Positions 1 to 10,852 of a DNA stretch of 64,000 bases are shown here, in pieces (positions within the stretch are counted from its first letter, which is position 1; every line of letters starts with the position of its first letter). The DNA lies in the NCBI GenBank assembly GCA_025716855.1, contig JAIXMQ010000016.1:372001-436000 (forward strand). Reading direction: 5' to 3'. Position numbers and translations under genes: made by a program. This DNA is from Pilaira anomala. Taxonomy: Eukaryota > Mucoromycota > Mucoromycetes > Mucorales > Mucoraceae. The notes beneath the pieces are model-generated. The model was not told where the DNA came from. It ran no database searches and was given only the letters and a program-made list of their open reading frames with translations.

Positions 1-585
1 TGACACCAAGGGGCGGTTTTTTTTTGTTGGAATCGTTACTCTCATATCAATCCTACAATCGTAGCCTAACTTCTTACATATTGGAGGAATATGTAGTGTT
101 CCCTCTTGAAATAAATGTGAGTCATTGTATATATCAATAAGGTGAATGGTACTTAATGAGATGTTCGAGCTATAAATGAGATAGAACAAACGAAAATAAA
201 GTGCAATAAAAATATATAATAAAGATTAAATAATCAGACTGCAAAAATAAACTTCATTTTTATAGAAGATACAAAAAGCATCCTAGTATATATAGTAAAA
301 TAGTAATCAAAGAGGCTTTGCATGAATAGTGAAACCTGACCTAGGTTTCGACCATCAGTTGCCCACGTTGCTTGTCATGGATAAACTAGTTCCTGAAGAT
401 TAACCAAGTTAATGTAACTGGTTACTGTACTTGATAATTAATATAAAAGAGATTTATGTCAATAAATACGATGATGTGATTTATATAAAAGAACCAAATT
501 AAGTGATCAGAGTAGATAAATTTGTTGTATAGAAAAATAGAAGGAAGTTGAGAGCATATGAGAATATCTCGTTCACCACACTTAC
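1..585. other. AT-rich left edge, no gene assigned
   Basis: No convincing exon is seen. The reading at 586-1562 on the minus strand could extend into this stretch, because its last visible exon ends in a splice donor rather than a stop codon. Confidence 0.5.
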
Positions 586-747
586 CATCTTAGCCGAATT
601 CCAGATTTATTGAAGCAGCTCTCCATAATTGGTGCATAAAGTTTATTCATGTAATCTTGTTCACTGTTGTATTCGTTTATGTCATATAGATAAGGGTGAT
701 CGACCCACGATTCCAATCTAAAATAAAAAATATTTATAAGCGGCCAC

Positions 748-778
<31 letters not shown>

Positions 779-1562
779 TGAGAACAGCCTTATATTTACA
801 TTTGCAAATATACTTTCTGTATATTCTTATTTCCATTTTTTGTGTCATCAATTTCTTTGATCGTTTTACTTAAAAACTCATCATCACTTTCGATATTTGA
901 AAACTTGATAAAGATAAAAAAAAAAATGAATGGAGGTGATATAAAAACTAAGCATTAGATGTTGATTTTATATCTTTTCAATAATATTATCAAACATGGT
1001 AGCGTTTACTATCATTTTTATGAAGTTTTTTTATTGATAAAACTTTGACGATCTGCTCTTGGTGAATGTTGTTCAATAGGTCAAGATGAGACCACAGAAG
1101 TCTGAAATTTTTTGCAGCCTTAAATAGAGCGGGTACGGTATATCAATTACATTATTCATGGCAAGCCTATAAAACCTATTAATGAATTGTTTCTCATATT
1201 AGAGGGTAAATAAATAAATAAAAAAGCCTACGTTTTAAAGTAATTGGTTTTGAAATAAGTGATCACAGTCTTTTTAGCCTTGTTAACGATGACCGTTCCT
1301 ACACTCTCTTAACCCATCGAGATATAATAAATCACTGAAAATAGCCTAATAAACGTAAAAAAAAAAAACGCAAAAAAAGTTGTTAGTCCAGTGAGATAAA
1401 AGTAAACTACTTCATACAGCTCTTGGGACACTTACACAGTATTTGTTGCTTTTAATATTAGATGCACTTCACGATACGCTTTATCTTCACTGTTGCATGC
1501 TATATTAACGGAGTACTTATAGTCATCTTCAGCTATCTTTCGTAAATCGAAAAAGTATCCTC
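586..1562 (-). CDS. Possible multi-exon hypothetical gene (uncertain model)
   Basis: Three minus-strand stretches read like exons. The one at 1562-1436 follows a CAAG acceptor and ends at a GTAAGT donor; it encodes an acidic, aromatic segment beginning with GGYFFDLRK. The stretch near 900-795 gives an acidic and lysine-rich segment including SDDEFLSKTIKE. The one at 717-586 has a TTTTAG acceptor and a GTAAGT donor and encodes a segment containing LESWVDHPYLYDI. I could not join them in one phase, and I found neither the start nor the terminal exon. The protein is not recognised. It may be an intact intron-rich gene whose small exons I cannot place, or a decaying copy. A 22-nt poly-T run at about 750-775 lies in one putative intron. 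Confidence 0.35.
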
Positions 1563-1930
1563 CTTGAAAGAAAAAAAAGCAGGGATGCCGTTATCGTTGG
1601 TATAGTTCTGTGAGAGCCAAGAGCATGAAATTCCAAACTTGATTGTTAGATTATACCCATTAGTGAATTAAAACGAAACATATATCATAGCGGCTTTCTT
1701 TTAGCGCTTCTGGTGGCCGGGGTCATTGACAAATAAACAAGATCAAAAGAAGATAAAGGACTGAAAAGAAAAAATAAGAAAACCTAACTATATCAATTGA
1801 ACAGGTAAAACTGTGTCGTCCTTGCTTATCACGTCATAACGTTGTTCAAAACAATCACAACTTATATCTGAGTTGAACAAAAATAAAATAGGCTTTTTTT
1901 TTTTTCTTTTTCTATTATTTCTTTTAACAA
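1563..1930. other. Intergenic region upstream of the Raptor gene
   Basis: No exon is seen. It is AT-rich, with a T-rich run (about 1893-1920) just before the Raptor start codon at 1931. It lies between a possible minus-strand gene and a plus-strand gene, so it could serve as promoter for both. Confidence 0.5.
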
Positions 1931-4900
1931 ATGGTAACTGCACTACAGTCAGAACCGAATAACGAAGACGCCAAAAGTACCAGCTCAACACTTGTCAACG
2001 GTGAACATAGTAGTACTAGAAATGAAATGGATGCAGTAGCAGAAAGAACTACAACTACTACAGCTGGAGCAGCAACTCCAACTGCCGCAACTACCACAAC
2101 AGCTGCAACCGCAACAACTGCTACCGCAACAGACGAAACTAACAACAACAACAACAGAAATACCAATTTAAACTTACCCCAAATAAGACATGGTTTCGAC
2201 CAAGAAATGTATGAAGAGGATATTATTCGATTTTTATACTTTTCTGAGAAGAGACATGATTCTAACGCCCAACCTAACGCTACAGTTCGTAACGCTTTAA
2301 AAGATTGGGTAAGTTCTTGCTTTTTAAAGCTTTACGAGCGAGAACCATATCTTGATTATTTATTTATTATTTATTTTTTACTTAGAGACTAAGAGAAAGA
2401 ATAAAGACAGTATCAGGTAAAAAAATAAAAAATAAAAAATAAAAAAAATAGAATGCTTAGCAAACCAAACTTAACTTTTCCACTTTTCTACACGTTAGGC
2501 TTACTAGTAGTTTGTCTTAACATCGGTACAGATCCACCAGATGTAGTCAAAACCAATCCTTGCGCGAAATTAGAATGTTGGATAGATCCTTTTTTACTTA
2601 TCCCACAAAAATCTCTTGAAGCTATTGGAAAGAATTTACATAACCAATACGAAACCATCAACGGACGTACTCGATTTAAATTATCTCTAGACCCTTCTGT
2701 AGAAGAGACAAAAAAAGTATGTTGTCAAATGAGAAGAAACGCAAAAGAGGAAAGAATCTTATTTCATTATAATGGACATGGTGTACCTAAACCAACCACC
2801 TCTGGTGAAATCTGGGTCTTTAATCGAAATTATACTCAATATATTCCTGTCTCTCTCTTTGATTTACAATCTTGGTTAGGTTCTCCCGTGATTTACGTCT
2901 GGGATTGTTCCGCCGCTGGTAACATCATTAATGCATTCAATCGATTTGCTGAACAACGCGATACCGAAGCACTTAGAATGGCTCAACAACATCAAAATAC
3001 TTCAACTCAAGCCTCTTGGAAAGACAGTATTCAACTAGCCGCTTGTGGCCCCACCGAGACTTTACCTATGAACCCAGATCTACCTGCTGATGTCTTCACC
3101 GCTTGTTTAACTACGCCCATTGAAATGTCATTACGCTGGGTAGTCATGCGTAACCCTCTTTTAACTTCCAACATCACAATGGATATGGTACTTCAATTAC
3201 CTGGTCGAGCTACTGAGAGACGCACTCCATTAGGTGAATTAAACTGGATCTTTACTGCCGTGACGGATACCATTGCTTGGTGCGTATTACAAGATGAACC
3301 TGAATTGTTTAAACGTTTATTCAGACAAGATTTAACCGTCGCCTCCATGTTTAGAAATTATCTCTTGGCTGAAAGAATCATGCGCTCTTATCAATGTACG
3401 CCCATGTCAACCCCCAAATTACCTGAAACACATGATCATCCCATGTGGCAAGCTTGGGATTTAGCTGTAGATATGTGTTTATTTCAATTACCTGCTCTCA
3501 AGGCATCCGAATCCGGTGGTCCCGCACACGAGTATCAATCAAGTACTTTCTTTTCTGAACAATTGACTGCATTTGAAGTTTGGTTATCTGAAGGGGCAGT
3601 GAACCCGAAAATTCCAGAACAGTTACCGATCGTTTTACAAGTCTTGTTAAGTCAAGTACATCGATTACGTGCCTTGATCTTATTAAGTCGATTCCTTGAT
3701 TTAGGCCCTTGGGCTGTCAATGCTGCTTTATCCGTCGGTATCTTCCCTTACGTTCTTAAACTCTTACAAAGTCCTGCCGCTGAATTAAAACCTGTTTTGG
3801 TCTTTATTTGGGCACGTATCTTGGCCGTAGATAGATCATGTCAAAATGATTTATTAAAGGATCATGGGTACGCTTACTTTATTAATATCTTGACTCCCAA
3901 TAATGCCATGTTAAGTATCCCCCATGTCTCTGAACACCGTGCTATGAGTGCATTCATCTTGTCTGTTTTCTGTACCAATTTCAAGATGGGACAACAAGCT
4001 TGTTTACGTGGTAATGTTATTGCAGCTTGTTTAGCACATGTCAAGGATCCGGACCCATTGTTACGTCAATGGATTTGTTTATGTTTAGCACAAGTCTGGA
4101 TGAACAACAGCGAAGCAAAATCAGCCGCCATTGCTGAAAATGGACATGAAAAATTATGTGCTTTATTAAGCGATAGTGTACCCGAAGTACGTGCCTCGGC
4201 CATGTACGCACTCGGTACCTTTTTAGCGGACCCAAACAAGACAGAACAAATTGTAAATATTGAACATAATATCGCTATCTCTGCTTTAACCGTCATGTCA
4301 GATGGCTCACCCATGGTACGAAGAGAATTTGTGATTGCATTATCTCATATTGTCGATCAAGCCGGACCTGGTAAGTTCTTGGCTGCAGCCAGTCAAACCA
4401 TTGAGGAAGATCAATCCCAAAGATCCGTCTTTGGAGAAGACCGTGGAAAGGCAATGCGTAGCAGACAATCTGAATGGCGAGCAGCCATTGATGGTCATTT
4501 CGGATCTTCGAGTTATGACTCTGTCTATGCAGTCATCTGGAAAGCTTTATTGAATTTATCCGTGGATCCTCATCCAGATGTTTCAAAGGCGGCTGCGGTC
4601 GTGGTCGATCACATCAATGCTCTTTTATTAAGTACCCCCATGATTGGTGAATACGCTACCAATTTAGCTCGAGAATCCGCACATCAACAAGCTTCACAAG
4701 AGACACTCGGTATGGATCGTTCTCAATCTTTTCAAAATTATGATGACAATAATCGATCCTCTACGCACTCTACTTCGCCTGTATCCCGTCGTCCTGCTAA
4801 ACTAACCCGCTCGGTTTCTTTTGCTTCTACTTTACGTACCATTTATAATTTCGGTAATACATCTTCTAATTTAAATGCTCCTCCTACAAACGCAAATGAT

Positions 4901-6661
4901 CTTCAAGAAAACAATCGTCCTGTTTCTTCTTCCGCTGCTGTTGCTGCTGCTTCAGCTGCAAACTCTAAACAAAATTCTACTTCCATCGGTAATAAATCTC
5001 AATCGGCTGTGGATGATAGTACTTTACCTTTAATATCTACTTTCTATGATTGGAGCTGTGAATACTTTACCGAACCTCAAATGAGAGCAAGTATTTTATA
5101 TAATGTTATTTTTTTTTTAAAAAAAAAACTAACTTGAATTATTTATCTTTTTTTTTTAGGCAGCAGAAGCAGATGAACCGGGCAGTGTAGTATATACCCA
5201 ACGTAAATGGCGTAGAAGTCGAAACGAGAAAATTTTACAAGAGTCCAATTCAACCAAAGGCATGGCAGGGACCAGTCGATGGGATGAACAAATTAATTCA
5301 ATGTATAATGATACTGAAGCCACTTTATTACTTTTACATCAATTTGAACCACATTTAGTAGCAGCCGATGCCTACAACTGTTTAGTGTATGTTGAATAGT
5401 TGGTAAAATATATCAATAAGAATTTTAATTTTTTTTTTTTTTTGTTAGCGTTTGGGATTGGAAAACAGGTACACCCCTTAGTGTTATAGATAACCATAAC
5501 CCAGCGCATAGTCGAATTTCAGATATGAAATTTATCAATGAAGAAGATGAAGCATTGCTCTTGACTGGATCAGGTAAAAACAAGAAAGATTTGAACGTAA
5601 ATACTAGGTCATAGTAAACTGATGTTCCTGAATATAGACGATGGTGTAGTTAGATTGTACAAAAATTATGATGGAAGTGATCAAGAACAAGCAGTATTAG
5701 TAAGTTCATGGCGTGCATTAAAGGACATGGAAAAGAGTAGTTCAAGACAAAGTGGACTTGTGAGTGACTGGCATCAAGCAAGAGGCTTATTATTCACCGG
5801 TGGTGATGCGAGGTATATTAAAGTCTGGGATGTACATCAAGAGATGCCTGTTTTAGTAAGTGAATAATTCACCGATGATAACCTCACCAACCTTTCCTTT
5901 TTTTTTCTTTATACTCATTTGCCTTTTTTTTTTTTACGTAGGATATTCCAACTCAATCACTTGGCTGTGTTACTAGTTTAACAAGTGATCAAGTCAACGG
6001 AAATATTCTTATTGCTGGTTTTGGAGATGGATCAATTTCTGTTTATGATCGTCGTCTTGCACCAGAAGATGCGTAAGTATAGAATATAAATATTATTTAG
6101 AGAATCAATTTAAAATTAAAATGGTAAATATTCAGGCTGGTCAAGAAATGGGAAGAACATAAGGCATGGGTGACAGGTGTTCATTTACAACGTGAAGGAA
6201 ATAGAGAATTAATTTCCGGTGGTTTTGAAGGAGATGTCAAGATTTGGGATATTCGTGAATCTCATTCACTAAGAACCATTCAAGCGCATACACAGAATGA
6301 AATGACAGCTTTAGCAGTACATGATCATAGTCAAGTCATTGCCAGGTAAACAAAAAAAAAAAAAAATACATGTAATTATTTCCACTGTTTTACTTATTTT
6401 CTTAAATCAGTGCGGGCGATGATCAAATCATCAAAGTTTGGAATATGGATGGTCATAGATTATCCACCATACGTCCTACATCTGGTTTCCTTGGTCAAAA
6501 GACCTCATCTACACGTACTTTAGCTTTCCATCCTAACTTGATGGTTATGGCTGCTAGTGGTGACGATGGTTATATCAATGTAAGTTTTTTAATTTGAAAA
6601 AAAAAAAAAAATGACTTTTACTAAACTTTATTTATCATTTTAGTTGTATGGTACACATTAA
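1931..6661 (+). CDS. KOG1: Raptor/Kog1, TORC1 scaffold subunit
   Basis: Regulatory-associated protein of TOR: in TORC1 it binds TOR kinase and recruits substrates at the vacuolar/lysosomal surface. My model has ten exons: 1931-2308, 2386-2416, 2499-5086, 5160-5386, 5449-5573, 5638-5855, 5942-6072, 6136-6345, 6411-6579 and 6644-6661, giving 1364 residues in one frame. The N-terminus is Thr/Ala/Asn low complexity (about residues 40-75). The caspase-like RNC domain follows, with HYNGHG (226-231) and WDCSAAG (271-277) at the pseudo-catalytic His/Cys positions. HEAT-like helices come next, then a Ser-rich linker, then WD40 repeats (for example VWDWKTG, VKIWDIRE, IKVWNMDG). Intron 3 fits only as a GC-AG intron (AGA|GCAAGT); the nearby GT donor breaks the frame unless a downstream CAG acceptor is used. 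Family identity is very secure. Confidence 0.96.
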
Positions 6662-7387
6662 TAATTATATTTTTACCCCCTCCTTTCATGCTATTTCTTC
6701 TTTTTATCATATCCCACACATCATATAATTTATTATAGAATTAAAAAAGAATAATGCGATAAGTTAAAAGTCAAAGAGAGCAGATATAGTAAAAAGGCTT
6801 ACGAATACATCTTAAAAAAGAAGCTTTAAGAAACTTTGGACTCCTTATCAAAACGAATAAATTCATGCGATAAAAAAAAAAAAAAGAGGAGACGAATTCT
6901 ACTAAACGGGTTGATAGTCTTTCTGGTACATATTCTTTTAAAAAAGAATCGAACTTTTTGCTCTGAATCGGAACCGATTTATATTTTAATTGGATTTGAA
7001 GTAAAACGTAAACCTTGATTCTCCGCATATTTGGAGTTAAATGAAAAAGAGAATAATAATACAAATACAAATATGCGTATCGATTACGTCTTTAAAAAAA
7101 CCCAAAAAAAGTAAAAATGAAAATATCCTGCATTAACTTTTTTAAATATCGGTAAGATTTGTTTGCATTTTCTGTCAAAAATTATATAATAATAAAAAAA
7201 AAGGAAAGATAAGAAAAAAAAAAGGTGGCTTGTTTATGCTACACAAGACATCGGAAAGGGATTTCTTAAAAAAGATATATAATACAACATATTCAAACTT
7301 TAACTTCTTTTATACTCTTTCTCTTTCTTTTTCCTTACACAAAACCAAAAAAAAAAAAAATATATATATATATATATACATACAACA
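6662..7387. other. Intergenic, AT-rich, tandem genes in the same direction
   Basis: It holds the Raptor 3' region and the promoter of the next gene. There are many A and T runs, and a TATATATATATATATA stretch at about 7362-7378 ends about 10 nt before the next start codon. No additional exon is seen. Confidence 0.5.
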
Positions 7388-8500
7388 ATGTTAGATCATA
7401 CAGAAGATTTTATTGATAATGCTGCGAATATCTTGATTGAAGAAGCTATGGGACTCACGGACGCTGCCCAAAGACTAAAGACCAACGCAAGCTCGAAAAA
7501 AGGATACCATGATGCCATTTCACTTATGTTTAGGTCATTGGATTTAGGTGGAAAAATCGTTGTGACAGGTGTTGGCAAGTCTGGAAAAATTGGTGAAAAA
7601 ATTGTGGCCACCATGTTATCTACAGGTACATGCGCAACTTTTCTTCATCCCGTTGAAGCTTTGCATGGTGATCTCGGTACAGTTCAACCCAAGGACGTTG
7701 TCTTGGCTTTATCTTTTTCTGGAAATACTGAAGAACTCTTAATGCTGCTACCCAGTTTAAAGCATCGTAAAATTCCTGTGATTGGATTAGGTGGTAACGA
7801 AAATAGTAAATTAGCAAGAGAGTGTGAAGCTTGGATTGATGGCTATGTGAAAAGAGAAGCAGGCGGCTCAATTCCTGCTCCTACATCTTCTACTACTTTA
7901 ACTTTAGCTTTAGGTGATGCATTGGCTTTAACCCTTGCAAAATTAAGAACATTTACAACCGATGGATTTGCTTTAAATCACCCTGGTGGTTCACTTGGAA
8001 GAAGATTATTGTTAAAAGTAAAAGACATTTATATCGATTCAAGTAAGGTTGCATGTGTTAGTCCAAGTACATCACTAGATATTATTATTATGGAAATGAC
8101 AAGACATCCAAAAGGATCTGGTGTGATTGTATTAGAAGAAGAAGTATTAGAAACTGAACATAACGATGTAGAAGAAGATATTAGAAACAATAATTTATTT
8201 CCATCACCTCCACTTTCAGAAACTTCTTCATTGAGTGGTTACGAAAGACCGAATAGAATTGCAGGAGTTATTACACATGGTGATATTCATCGCGTATTAA
8301 AAGCATCAAGGGAGGGTATATTTCAGATTTGTGCTAGCAATATCATGTCTCCTAATCCAACCGTATTCAATGAAGATGGCTTAGCTTCTGATGCAATCGC
8401 AACAATGAAAGAAAAAAATATACCTTTATTACCTGTCATCAATAAGGAAAAGAACTACATTGGTGTTATTACTTTAAAAGACCTTCAAGAACTTTTCTAA
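7388..8500 (+). CDS. KpsF/GutQ-type SIS-CBS sugar-phosphate isomerase (arabinose-5-phosphate isomerase-like)
   Basis: Intronless, 370 residues, with an N-terminal SIS domain (about 35-190) and two CBS motifs (about 205-260 and 305-370). Visible family motifs are GVGKSG (61-66), HPVEALHGDLG (87-97), SFSGNTEE (109-116), PTSSTT (165-170) and HPGGSLG (198-204), the pattern of bacterial KdsD/GutQ arabinose-5-phosphate isomerases. These interconvert D-ribulose 5-phosphate and D-arabinose 5-phosphate. In bacteria the product feeds KDO synthesis, which a fungus is not expected to have, so the physiological role here is open. D-arabinose metabolism or pentose-phosphate balancing is a guess. A 35-residue acidic insert (about 252-290) lies within the CBS region. 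The protein is near the bacterial length, and the lack of introns next to intron-rich neighbours is compatible with an old bacterial origin. Confidence 0.88.
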   Translation: MLDHTEDFIDNAANILIEEAMGLTDAAQRLKTNASSKKGYHDAISLMFRSLDLGGKIVVTGVGKSGKIGEKIVATMLSTGTCATFLHPVEALHGDLGTVQPKDVVLALSFSGNTEELLMLLPSLKHRKIPVIGLGGNENSKLARECEAWIDGYVKREAGGSIPAPTSSTTLTLALGDALALTLAKLRTFTTDGFALNHPGGSLGRRLLLKVKDIYIDSSKVACVSPSTSLDIIIMEMTRHPKGSGVIVLEEEVLETEHNDVEEDIRNNNLFPSPPLSETSSLSGYERPNRIAGVITHGDIHRVLKASREGIFQICASNIMSPNPTVFNEDGLASDAIATMKEKNIPLLPVINKEKNYIGVITLKDLQELF

Positions 8501-9670
8501 GTGTAAATTGTTACACATTTTCATTTTTGTATTTTTATTTATTTAACTCTCACCCACTCACTCACTCACTCACTCACTACTCTCTCCCTCTCTTTAATTA
8601 CAATATATCTTTTACCCATTTTTTTCAATAAATTTAAACACATACATATTACAAATAATTTTAATCCGAAAATGGATATTCATATTACGCGTCAAAAAAA
8701 AAAAAAAAACGTATATAGTTAAGTTACGATGATCGCACAAAAAGAGATTTATTAGTAGAATATATTCATCACCAAATGGTCCGATAAGCGAATTAGAATA
8801 TTATTGCATTTTACTTGACTCAATCGCTTTTTTTCCGCTTCGATCCTGATAAGCAAAAATCCATATTTTTACATATTTCAAACAATTTTTGTTTTTATAT
8901 ATAGAAGAAAATTAAATTCTTCTATTCTCTTCTTTTACTTTAATCAATTAGAATACGATCGCTTGCAATATTCTATCTAATTATGACGAATTTACGTTCA
9001 CTTTTTATGTAACGTTTTTCTTTTTTTGCGCCATAATCTAATATCTTTGACAATCTTTTTTTTTTTTTTTTTGACGGTACACAATAAAATTGATTAGTGA
9101 CTATAAGATACTTTTTTGATAATCATAAATTCTGTCAACTTGACTCTCTGTTCTATCATTTAACAGAATATTGTGTATAAGTCGCGCGCATTTCCGGAGA
9201 TAAAAATTGTTACACCTTCTTTGATTAATTTCTTAATAAATGCTTTTTGGTCTTTTTTTATTTATTTGGATTTTTTATATGATAGTTGACATGAAACAAT
9301 AATAATCCAACATCACAACAACAACATGTCAAATTAGATTTTAAAAAAAAAATATCTGCTTGCTAAACAAACAGAGTGTCCTCCCCTTTTTTGTTTACTG
9401 CCCAAGTAACCACAGTAACTCTTTTTTTTTTTTCTTTTTTATTCACACAAGATAAAAAGCATAAATTAATACTTTTTATACATTAAAGTTATTAGCATTG
9501 GCATTATGATCTTCCGCTCATGTTGTACACCTTCGGAAGCACTAATTTTAAAGAAAATAGCAATCTGTGTAACGAACATTGAAAAAAAAAATCTCGGTAA
9601 AACTGTTTGACATTACTGTTTTTGTTTTAAATGTAAAAAAAGTATTAAAGAATAAAGCAACAATTTTTTA
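8501..9670. other. Gene-poor AT-rich stretch
   Basis: It begins with the 3' region of the isomerase gene, including a pyrimidine-rich (CACT)n run at about 8551-8580. After that no exon or structured RNA was recognised; homopolymer T and A runs are frequent. Confidence 0.45.
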
Positions 9671-9816
9671 TTATTCTTCTTTTGATCTTTGACGGAGTGC
9701 TTCTCTACTAATAAAGGGTGATAAGGTCTTGATATTATCGAGTATATAGGCTCTTTCAAGTTCCATTGCATCGCAGACATATGGACTTCTATTTTCCCAG
9801 TTGTGCATGATTATCC
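9671..9816 (-). CDS. Orphan terminal exon of an unidentified gene
   Basis: Reading the minus strand, a TTTATTATAG acceptor precedes an open stretch that ends in a TAA at 9671-9673. It encodes an acidic-to-basic helical tail of about 47 residues with MHNWENRSPYV near its beginning and ends in REALRQRSKEE. The composition looks like a real protein C-terminus, but I could not find upstream exons with confidence in 9817-10800. It may be the last exon of a small gene or a relic. The protein is not recognised. Confidence 0.35.
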
Positions 9817-10852
9817 CTATAATAAATTGACGTTAAAAAACACTTATCAAAACCTTTAATCTTTAAGAAAAAATTACTTAACAAAATGCTTTAAAACAAG
9901 TGCTTTAATACTGATTGAAAATTACTAAAAAAAATACTGAGTGTGAGCAATGAAGGTCCAATTTTTACTAAAATGTAGCAGCAATAAGCTCTATCAGCCA
10001 ATTAAAACGAAGCTTGATTTTTAAGCCCAGCTTGAAAAAAATGTCTGTCAACCCCCTTTGGATTTTTTCAAAAATCAGAAATATGGATATATCTCGACAT
10101 TAAAAAGGCTTTAGACCTTAGGCTTTTAAATAAGTTTGATGTAAAATTTGACGCTCTTTTTAATGATGCAAAAATCAAAGTAAACTAATAATAAAGATTA
10201 ATATTTATTTTGAGAAAACAAAACTACAGTTTTTGTTAGAGCAAGTATACTTTTTACATGTAATAATATAAATATAAAGTTTTAGAAAGATGCACGTTTA
10301 AAATCTACATTTTTTGAATTTTATATTGTATAATAAAATAGTTCATATCGATGTACTTTACTTTGACAAGAAGATAATCAAGGATCTTAAGTCCATTTTT
10401 TTTTTATTCTGAAAGATTTATTTCAGCCAATCAAATCATTTTCCAAAGCTACAAAAAAAAATTGAGATAACCCATTTGACTAACTAACTCATTCATTAGA
10501 TATTCAAACTTCATATAATCCGTTGGCGAGATGCTTCTTATTTTATAGAAGAAGCTAGTTATTAGATGAACCTATGTAATACTTTGAAAAAGTTTGATTA
10601 TAGAAATAAGCCTGTTCAGCGCTCAAAATAAAGAGTTTTTTTTTCCTAAAAATTGATTTGATTCTTTGTAAAAAAGTATATTTTGATATCAAATGTGTAT
10701 TCTTCAATTTGACAGTTATTTTATAGACTATAACATGTACGACTTCAAAGTACTCGCATGAACAAACATTGACATCATTAAATTTTGCAGTAAATTAAAT
10801 ACCGGGCTTAAACTTCTTTTTTTTTTTTTTTTTTAATAAAAAATAAAACAAA
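9817..10852. other. Gene-poor stretch upstream of NCA2
   Basis: No convincing exon is seen on either strand. It contains a T-rich run immediately before the NCA2 start (about 10817-10834) and probably the NCA2 promoter. Missing upstream exons of the orphan minus-strand exon could lie here. Confidence 0.4.

Noticed and set aside
2453..2498. ATG at 2453 as the start of the Raptor main exon
   Set aside because: The reading before 2499 is intron. Splicing from exon 2 (2386-2416) restores the conserved RLRERIKTVS block in frame.
5087..5163. GT donor at 5091 for Raptor intron 3 as the main model
   Set aside because: With the first TAG acceptor it produces an early stop. It works only with a downstream CAG, while the GC donor with TAG gives a clean phase-0 join; kept as a minor alternative.
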